Origin: Candidatus Latescibacterota bacterium
GTDB taxonomy: Bacteria; JAAXHH01
Length of the DNA stretch: 12,345 bases
Direction of reading: 5' to 3'
NCBI GenBank assembly: GCA_022821935.1
Contig: JAJECR010000297.1
Span: 1 to 12,345 of the forward strand
A program made the translations under genes and the position numbers. The notes beneath the pieces are model-generated. The model did not search any database and had not been told where the DNA came from. It saw nothing but the letters and a program-made list of their open reading frames with translations. How positions within the stretch are numbered: position 1 is the first letter of the stretch; every line of letters begins with the position of its first letter. Of this stretch, positions 7,794 through 12,345 are shown piece after piece.

Positions 7794-9146
7794 ATGAAAC
7801 ACGTAGTCATCGTGGGCGGCGGCTTCGCCGGACTGAACGCGGCCAAGAAACTCGGCGGCCGGGCAGGCGTCCGAGTAACGCTGGTCGACCGGCAGAACTA
7901 CCACCTCTTCCAGCCGCTGCTCTACCAGGTCGCCATGGCCGGCCTGTCGCCCGCCGACATTGCCACGCCGATACGCAGCGTGCTCGCCCGCTGCGGGAAC
8001 GTCTCGGTGCTGCAGGGAACGGTTGAACGGGTGGATCTGCAGTCGCGGGCCGTATCGGTCGATTTCGGCCGGCTCGATTACGACTACCTGATGCTTTGCT
8101 GCGGGTCGGTCCCGAGCTACTTCGGGCACGGGGATTGGGAGGAGCACGCGCCCAGCCTGAAGACGATTCCGCAGGCCACCGAGATCCGCCGCCGACTGCT
8201 AAGCGCCTTCGAGGCGGCGGAACGGACCGACGATCCTGAACTGCGCCGGCAACTGCTGACCTTCGTCGTCATCGGCGGAGGACCCACCGGGGTCGAGCTG
8301 GCGGGCGCCATCGGAGAGATGAGCCGTTTCACGCTCGCGCGGGATTTCCGAAACATCGACACCAGGCTGACCCGAGTCATCCTGATCGAATCCGGGCCGC
8401 GTATCCTCTCCATGTTTTCCGAGCGGCAGGCGGCCCGGGCGGCGCGGGACCTCGAAAAACTCGGCGTGCAGATCCGGCCGAACACCCTGGCGACCGATAT
8501 CGACGAGCAGGGCGTGCAGGCGGGTCCCGAGCGCATCCGGTCCTCGACGGTACTCTGGGCGGCGGGTGTGCGGGGCGTTGAAGTCGGCGGACTGCATGGC
8601 CTGCACGGTCAGCTTGGTCAGCAGGGTCAGCAAGATGAGCAGGGTCAGCAGGGTCAGCAAAAGCAGCACGGGCAGCGCCAGCAGGGCCTGGAGGTGGACC
8701 GAGGCGGCCGGGTAATCGTCAACGACGACCTCAGTATCCCTGGATATCCCAACGTGTTCGTAGCAGGCGACCAGGCCTGTTTCACCCACCAGACCGGTAG
8801 CCCGCTTCCGGGCACGGCGCCCGTGGCCATGCAGCAGGGCCGTTTCGTGGCGGAGACCATTCGCAGCGACCTCGCGGGCAAGCCGCGTGAGGCCTTTCGC
8901 TTCGTCGACAAGGGCCAGATGGCGACCATCGGCCGCAGCCGCGCCATCGTGGAGATCGGCAGACTGCGGTTTTCAGGGTGGTTCGCGTGGGTCGCGTGGC
9001 TGGTGGTCCACATTTACTTCCTCGTGGGCTTCAAGAACCGGCTGCTCGTCGTGCTGCACTGGGCCTGGTCCTACGTGACGTTCCGGCGCGGCGCCCGGCT
9101 GATCGTGGAGCGCGAGTGGCGATTCGGCGGACGCAAGGACGGATAA
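7794..9146 (+). CDS. NAD(P)/FAD-dependent oxidoreductase, type II NADH:quinone dehydrogenase-like
   Basis: This 450-residue flavoprotein probably passes electrons from NADH to membrane quinone without pumping protons. The N-terminal FAD dinucleotide-binding motif is GGGFAG (8-13). The second, NAD(P)H-binding motif is GGGPTG (161-166). A VFVAGD motif (321-326) closes the FAD site, and APVAMQQGR (342-350) matches the conserved segment near the quinone site in this family. Residues 396-430 include a hydrophobic, Trp-rich stretch likely to anchor it to the inner membrane, as in many bacterial NDH-2 proteins. The start is the ATG just before the dinucleotide fold; GGAAA lies about 10 nt upstream. 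A Gly/Gln-rich insert at residues 267-298 adds about 25 residues between AAGVR (256-260) and DRGGRV (302-307), as judged from memory of family members. It lies 45 bp after permease B and 79 bp before C. A sulfide:quinone reductase-like role is less likely but not excluded. Confidence 0.88.
   Translation: MKHVVIVGGGFAGLNAAKKLGGRAGVRVTLVDRQNYHLFQPLLYQVAMAGLSPADIATPIRSVLARCGNVSVLQGTVERVDLQSRAVSVDFGRLDYDYLMLCCGSVPSYFGHGDWEEHAPSLKTIPQATEIRRRLLSAFEAAERTDDPELRRQLLTFVVIGGGPTGVELAGAIGEMSRFTLARDFRNIDTRLTRVILIESGPRILSMFSERQAARAARDLEKLGVQIRPNTLATDIDEQGVQAGPERIRSSTVLWAAGVRGVEVGGLHGLHGQLGQQGQQDEQGQQGQQKQHGQRQQGLEVDRGGRVIVNDDLSIPGYPNVFVAGDQACFTHQTGSPLPGTAPVAMQQGRFVAETIRSDLAGKPREAFRFVDKGQMATIGRSRAIVEIGRLRFSGWFAWVAWLVVHIYFLVGFKNRLLVVLHWAWSYVTFRRGARLIVEREWRFGGRKDG
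8592..8687 (+). repeat. In-frame 9-bp tandem repeat (GGTCAGCNN) in the NDH-2-like gene
   Basis: Two CTGCAYGGY units (8592-8609, phase-shifted overlap) lead into nine consecutive 9-nt units from 8607, mostly GGTCAGCAG or GGTCAGCAA. They encode G-Q-Q-type triplets at residues 272-298. A higher-order 27-bp duplication is visible: the 18 nt at 8616-8633 recur exactly at 8643-8660. Unit length keeps the frame. The near-identity of the central units suggests recent slippage expansion. The insert falls in a surface loop between conserved motifs. Confidence 0.85.
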
Positions 9147-9196
9147 GGCTGCCTGGAACGGATAAGGCCGCCTGGGTCGCGCGATTGGCCGCCCGG
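9141..9196 (+). repeat. Direct repeat GGATAAGGCYGCCTGG at the 3' end of the NDH-2-like gene
   Basis: GGATAAGGCTGCCTGG (9141-9156) recurs as GGATAAGGCCGCCTGG (9160-9175), 15 of 16 bases identical with a 19-bp period. A more degraded third copy may lie at 9181-9196. The first copy contains the TAA stop of the gene, so the last codon and stop have been duplicated into the spacer before permease C. No hairpin or terminator is formed. Confidence 0.65.
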
Positions 9197-9213
9197 GACA
9201 GGAAAGGGAACGC

Positions 9214-9219
9214 AAGGGA
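9214..9219 (+). promoter_or_regulatory. Ribosome-binding site that decides the start of permease C
   Basis: AAGGGA lies 6 nt before the ATG at 9226 but only 3 nt before the ATG at 9223. The spacing favours 9226, which also gives the same seven residues before IALRH as in paralogues A and B. Confidence 0.55.
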
Positions 9220-9225
9220 CAGATG

Positions 9226-11616
9226 ATGTTCGGGAACCAGATCGCCATCGCGCTGCGTCACATGAGCCGTCAACGAGGATATACCGCGATCAACGTCCTC
9301 GGACTGGCCGTGGGCCTGGTCTGCGCCATCCTGATCTTCCTGTACGTGCGCTACGAACTGAGCTACGACCGCTACCACGAAAAGGCCGACCGCATCTACC
9401 GGGTAACGCTCAACGACAGCGCCCGGTCGCCCCGCGAACTGGGTCCGGTGCTGCAGGCCGACTTCCCCGAAATCCGGCAATTCGCCCGGCTGCTTCCCAC
9501 GCTCGGTACCTGGATCATGAAGCACGAAGACCGGATTTACTATGAAAAGAACGTTTACTGGGTCAACAAAGAACTGTTCGACGTCTTTACCTTTCCTCTC
9601 GTCAGAGGCGACCCGGATCACGCTCTCGAAGCGCCGTACACGGTGGTCATCAGCGAAGATACGGCCCGGAAATACTTCGGTGACGAAGATCCCATGGGTA
9701 AGACTATTATCGCGGACAACGGCTACATGCTGTTGACCGTCACGGGAATCATGGAAAACATCCCGAAAAACTCCCATTTTCATGCCGATTTCCTGATTTC
9801 CCTGGCCAGTGGATACGACAAATTCAGGTGGAGCGGAAACGCGCAAATCTGGTACAACACCCTTTTCTACACTTATGTCGTGTTGCCAGAAGGCCATCCT
9901 CCATCAGAGACACAGAACAAACTGCCCGGTTTCGTGGAGCAACACATCGACGCGGATTTCCTGGAAGACCTCGGTCGTTTCGAACTGACGCTGCAACCCG
10001 TCACCGACATCCATCTCTATTCCCATCTCGAAAACGAGCCCGGCGCCAATACCGATATCTCCTACGTGTACATTCTGTCCGCCATCGGGCTGTTCATCCT
10101 GGTCATCGCTTCGGTAAATTATGTAAACCTGTCCACCGCGCAATTCGCGCACCGGGCGCGCGAGATCGGCATGCGCAAGGTACTGGGGGCGTCCCGGGGA
10201 CAATTGATGCGTCAGCACCTGGGCGAATCGGTCCTGATGACCATCGTGGCCCTCTTGATTGCGCTGGTTGCCGTCTATTTTCTTGCCCCGTATTTCGACG
10301 CATTGCTGGGCCAGCCGGTAACCTCGTTTCACGCGCTGCACTCCCTGTGGTGGTTCGCTATGCCGGCCGTCGCGGTATTCATCGGGCTCCTGTCCGGTGC
10401 ATACCCGGCCCTGGTGTTTTCCTCCATGCGAGCCATACCGGGGCTCAAGGAAGGACAACCACACCAACCGGGAGGCGCGTGGTCCAGAAAGATCCTGGTC
10501 ATCGCCCAGTTCGTCATATCCATCGCGCTGATCATCGGCACGGGCATCCTGTTCAGCCAGTTGAACTTTATACAGGATAGGAATCTGGGATTCAAAAAAG
10601 ACCAGGTGATCGTGATTCCCACGGTAGAAGACGTAGCCGTCAACTACCAGCCATGGAAAGATGCCCTGTTGCAGCACACCGGCGTGGACGGCGTGAGCCA
10701 GGCGATTACCCTGCCCGGTCTGTTCGGAACGGTCGGCCGTTCGTCGACGGGCACGATACAGCGTGTCGAGGACCCGGACCACGTCCGGCATGATGTCCAG
10801 GGGTTTCAGGCCGCCGTGGACTTCGTGGAGACGATGGGGATAGAATTGCTCGCGGGCAGGACGCATCGCGGAGCATTCAGAAACGACGCGGAGTGGGAAA
10901 ATATCGTGATCAACGAAGCGGCGCTCCGCGTCCTGGGGTGGGAAAGGCCCGAAGAGGCCATCGGCCGGCAGGTCCGGTTCGCCAGTGGCTATACGCAGAC
11001 GGTTGTCGGCGTGGTTCGGGACTTTCACTTTCGGACGATGCACCTGGAAATCGAACCACTCGTCATATTTCACGGTACCGGCCTGCACCTGGTGGTCCGG
11101 ATCCAGCCGGAAGACATTTCGAGCACGCTGGAATTCATCGAAGGGACCTGGTCTGAGTTCTTCCCCGATTTTCCCTTTGCCTACACGTTTCTCGACGATG
11201 ACATCGACCGCCTGTACCGAAATGAAATGCGCATCGGATACTTTTTCGGCGTCTTTGCCCTGGTCGCGTTGATTCTCACCTGCCTGGGCCTCTTCGCGCT
11301 GGTTTCGTTCACGGTCGAGCGGCGCATGCGGGAGATCGGCATACGCAAGGCGCTCGGCGCTTCCGTGCGGCGGCTGCTCGCCCTGCTTTCCGGCGAATTC
11401 GTAGTGCTTGCTGTCGTCGCCAACGTCTTCGCCTGGCCGGCGACGTGGCTGATCATGAGCCGCTGGCTCGAGAACTATGCCTATCGGATCGAGGTGGGAT
11501 GGGGCATATTCTTCGCTTCCGGCGGCGTGGCGCTGGCGATTACCCTGGTCACCATAGGATATCACGTGACCAGGACCGCGTACACCAGTCCCGCGGAGGT
11601 GTTGCGGAGTGAGTGA
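9226..11616 (+). CDS. FtsX/MacB-type ABC transporter permease, tandem two-domain (paralogue C)
   Basis: This 796-residue paralogue is collinear with A and B: TM1 about 21-41, a periplasmic domain to about 278, TM2-4, TM5, a second periplasmic domain, then TM6-8. Both coupling motifs are intact: REIGMRKVLGASR (312-324) and REIGIRKALGASVRR (about 702-716). No Walker A motif is present and no ATPase gene is nearby. In the first periplasmic domain it is closest to A (residues 136-166 differ at 2 of 31 positions). In the second it is closer to B (STGTIQRV, ENIVINE). It ends SPAEVLRSE. ATG at 9223 is an alternative start, but spacing to AAGGGA and alignment with the paralogues favour 9226. It lies 79 bp after the NDH-2-like gene, with a direct repeat in the gap. 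Degenerate copies of its own 3' tail follow the stop. Confidence 0.9.
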   Translation: MFGNQIAIALRHMSRQRGYTAINVLGLAVGLVCAILIFLYVRYELSYDRYHEKADRIYRVTLNDSARSPRELGPVLQADFPEIRQFARLLPTLGTWIMKHEDRIYYEKNVYWVNKELFDVFTFPLVRGDPDHALEAPYTVVISEDTARKYFGDEDPMGKTIIADNGYMLLTVTGIMENIPKNSHFHADFLISLASGYDKFRWSGNAQIWYNTLFYTYVVLPEGHPPSETQNKLPGFVEQHIDADFLEDLGRFELTLQPVTDIHLYSHLENEPGANTDISYVYILSAIGLFILVIASVNYVNLSTAQFAHRAREIGMRKVLGASRGQLMRQHLGESVLMTIVALLIALVAVYFLAPYFDALLGQPVTSFHALHSLWWFAMPAVAVFIGLLSGAYPALVFSSMRAIPGLKEGQPHQPGGAWSRKILVIAQFVISIALIIGTGILFSQLNFIQDRNLGFKKDQVIVIPTVEDVAVNYQPWKDALLQHTGVDGVSQAITLPGLFGTVGRSSTGTIQRVEDPDHVRHDVQGFQAAVDFVETMGIELLAGRTHRGAFRNDAEWENIVINEAALRVLGWERPEEAIGRQVRFASGYTQTVVGVVRDFHFRTMHLEIEPLVIFHGTGLHLVVRIQPEDISSTLEFIEGTWSEFFPDFPFAYTFLDDDIDRLYRNEMRIGYFFGVFALVALILTCLGLFALVSFTVERRMREIGIRKALGASVRRLLALLSGEFVVLAVVANVFAWPATWLIMSRWLENYAYRIEVGWGIFFASGGVALAITLVTIGYHVTRTAYTSPAEVLRSE

Positions 11617-11671
11617 GGGAAGACGGTGATGCGCGGCGAGTGACGTGAAGGCGGTACTGCGCGGCGGGTGA
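11596..11671 (+). repeat. Degenerate tandem copies of the permease 3' tail (EVLRSE-stop)
   Basis: The last codons and stop of permease C (11596-11616) are followed by two similar stretches, 11623-11643 and 11651-11671. Each reads like V-(M/L)-R-G-(E/G)-stop. The two downstream copies, extended to 11619-11643 and 11647-11671, agree at 21 of 25 bases with a 28-bp period. Copy 2 agrees with the true tail at 15 of 21 bases. They could be decayed duplications of the gene end, or remnants of lost paralogue copies. GC-rich low complexity could also contribute. Confidence 0.5.
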
Positions 11672-11766
11672 TGCGGGACACGAGCGCGGGGACATACCCG
11701 TTTGTGAAATGAGATGATCTGCGGCATGAAAGAAGAACTTCTTCGAAGAGTTGATGGAGGAGGCTG
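11672..11766. other. Spacer between permease C and the methyltransferase
   Basis: After the repeated tails, only weak signals are seen. CGGG (11687-11690) and CCCG (11697-11700) could form a 4-bp stem followed by TTT, too weak to call a terminator. A 10-bp palindrome TCTTCGAAGA lies at 11740-11749. A 13-codon frame from ATG 11726 ends in TGA at 11765-11767, overlapping the methyltransferase ATG by one base. No promoter was recognised. Confidence 0.4.
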
Positions 11767-12345
11767 ATGGAGGAACGAACAGGCTCATCGCAGTCATGGG
11801 ATCCGGAACGTTACGCGAAAAACGCCCGATTCGTGGCGGACCTGGGCATGCCCGTGGTCGAGTTGCTGGAGCCGCAGCCGGGCGAGCGCATCCTGGACCT
11901 GGGATGCGGCGACGGCGCATTGACCGCTAAGCTCGTGGAAATGGGGTGCAGCGTCGTCGGCGTCGACAGCAGCGCGGAGCAGATCGAGGCGGCGAGGGAG
12001 CTCGGCATCGACGCCCACGTCATGGACGGGCACGAGTTGATTTTCGAAGGTGAATTCGACGCGGTGTTCAGCAACGCCGCACTGCATTGGATGGGCCATC
12101 CCGACGAGGTGATCGAGGGTGTGCGACGCGCGTTGAAGCCCGGCGGACGATTCGTGGCAGAATGCGGCGGGTTCGGGTGCGTGGACACCATCGTAAAGGC
12201 GCTGACTGAGGCGTTGAAGCGGCGCGGTCTTTGGGAGGACGGGATCAATCCATGGTATTTCCCCACCGATGCGGAGTATCGGGGTAGGCTGGAGGCGCTG
12301 GGGTTCGATGTGAACTACATCGCCCTCATTCCCCGACCCACGCCG
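11767..12345 (+). CDS. Class I SAM-dependent methyltransferase (partial, cut by window end)
   Basis: The frame is open from ATG 11767 to the window edge, giving 193 residues with no stop. Rossmann-fold motifs appear in order: LDLGCGDG (43-50, SAM-binding motif I), VVGVDSS (63-69, acidic Asp67 expected to bind the SAM ribose), DAVFSNAALHWM (98-109, motif II) and LKPGGRFV (123-130, motif III). The N-terminal WDPERYAKNARFV and the NAALHWM motif resemble the trans-aconitate methyltransferase-like/ubiE-like group. The substrate cannot be assigned. Relatives are about 250 residues, so roughly the last quarter is probably missing. GGAGG (11756-11760) lies 6 nt before the start, a strong ribosome-binding site. 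It is on the same strand as permease C, 150 bp downstream. Confidence 0.88.
   Translation, partial: MEERTGSSQSWDPERYAKNARFVADLGMPVVELLEPQPGERILDLGCGDGALTAKLVEMGCSVVGVDSSAEQIEAARELGIDAHVMDGHELIFEGEFDAVFSNAALHWMGHPDEVIEGVRRALKPGGRFVAECGGFGCVDTIVKALTEALKRRGLWEDGINPWYFPTDAEYRGRLEALGFDVNYIALIPRPTP

Noticed and set aside
9828..10580. 250-codon plus-strand frame inside permease C
   Set aside because: Overlaps permease C in another frame, with an Arg/His/Pro-rich product and no family features.
11687..11703. Small hairpin followed by TTT after permease C
   Set aside because: Only four stem pairs and three T residues; too weak for a Rho-independent terminator.
9904..11727. 607-codon open frame on the minus strand, antisense to permease C
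   Set aside because: Permease C has a clear family match, membrane topology and paralogues in the other frame. The antisense product is low-complexity, rich in Gln, Asp, Arg and His, as expected of a GC-rich shadow frame.

Overview
This is a GC-rich stretch of bacterial chromosome, probably from a Gram-negative phylum with many FtsX/MacB-type orphan permeases (Acidobacteriota, Gemmatimonadota, Latescibacterota and Bacteroidota are all possible). Codon third positions are mostly G/C, starts are ATG or TTG with short Shine-Dalgarno sites, and genes are closely packed. No rRNA, tRNA, CRISPR array, insertion sequence or phage gene is visible, so the exact lineage cannot be fixed from this window.

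Layout from left to right: (1) 61-1641 (+), a sodium-coupled SLC13/DASS anion transporter; (2) 1673-4060 (+), an FtsX/MacB-type ABC permease, here called paralogue A; (3) 4065-5069 (-), a short MetE-like zinc methyltransferase converging on A with a 4-bp gap; (4) 5070-5372, a divergent intergenic region holding four dyads and nothing that looks coding; (5) 5373-7748 (+), permease paralogue B with a TTG start; (6) 7794-9146 (+), a type II NADH dehydrogenase-like flavoprotein; (7) 9226-11616 (+), permease paralogue C; (8) 11617-11766, a short repeat-bearing spacer; (9) 11767 to the window end (+), a class I SAM-dependent methyltransferase cut by the edge.

The dominant theme is three homologous permeases of about 790-796 residues. 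Each has two MacB_PCD-FtsX halves and eight predicted membrane segments, and no ABC ATPase is encoded anywhere in the window. They keep the cytosolic REIGxRKxLGAS coupling motifs, so they probably work with an ATPase encoded elsewhere. Each lies next to an unrelated metabolic or transport gene, so the cluster looks like a paralogue array grown by duplication rather than a single pathway. Local similarity changes partner along the proteins, which hints at recombination between copies.

A second theme is small-scale repetition: in-frame tandem repeats inside the SLC13 gene (15 bp) and the NDH-2-like gene (9 bp), a 19-bp direct repeat running off the 3' end of the NDH-2-like gene, and degenerate copies of the permease 3' tail after paralogue C. 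I see no clearly new multi-gene system. The best candidates for a closer look are the ATPase-less permease array, the repeated permease tails, and the dyad-rich 5070-5372 region.
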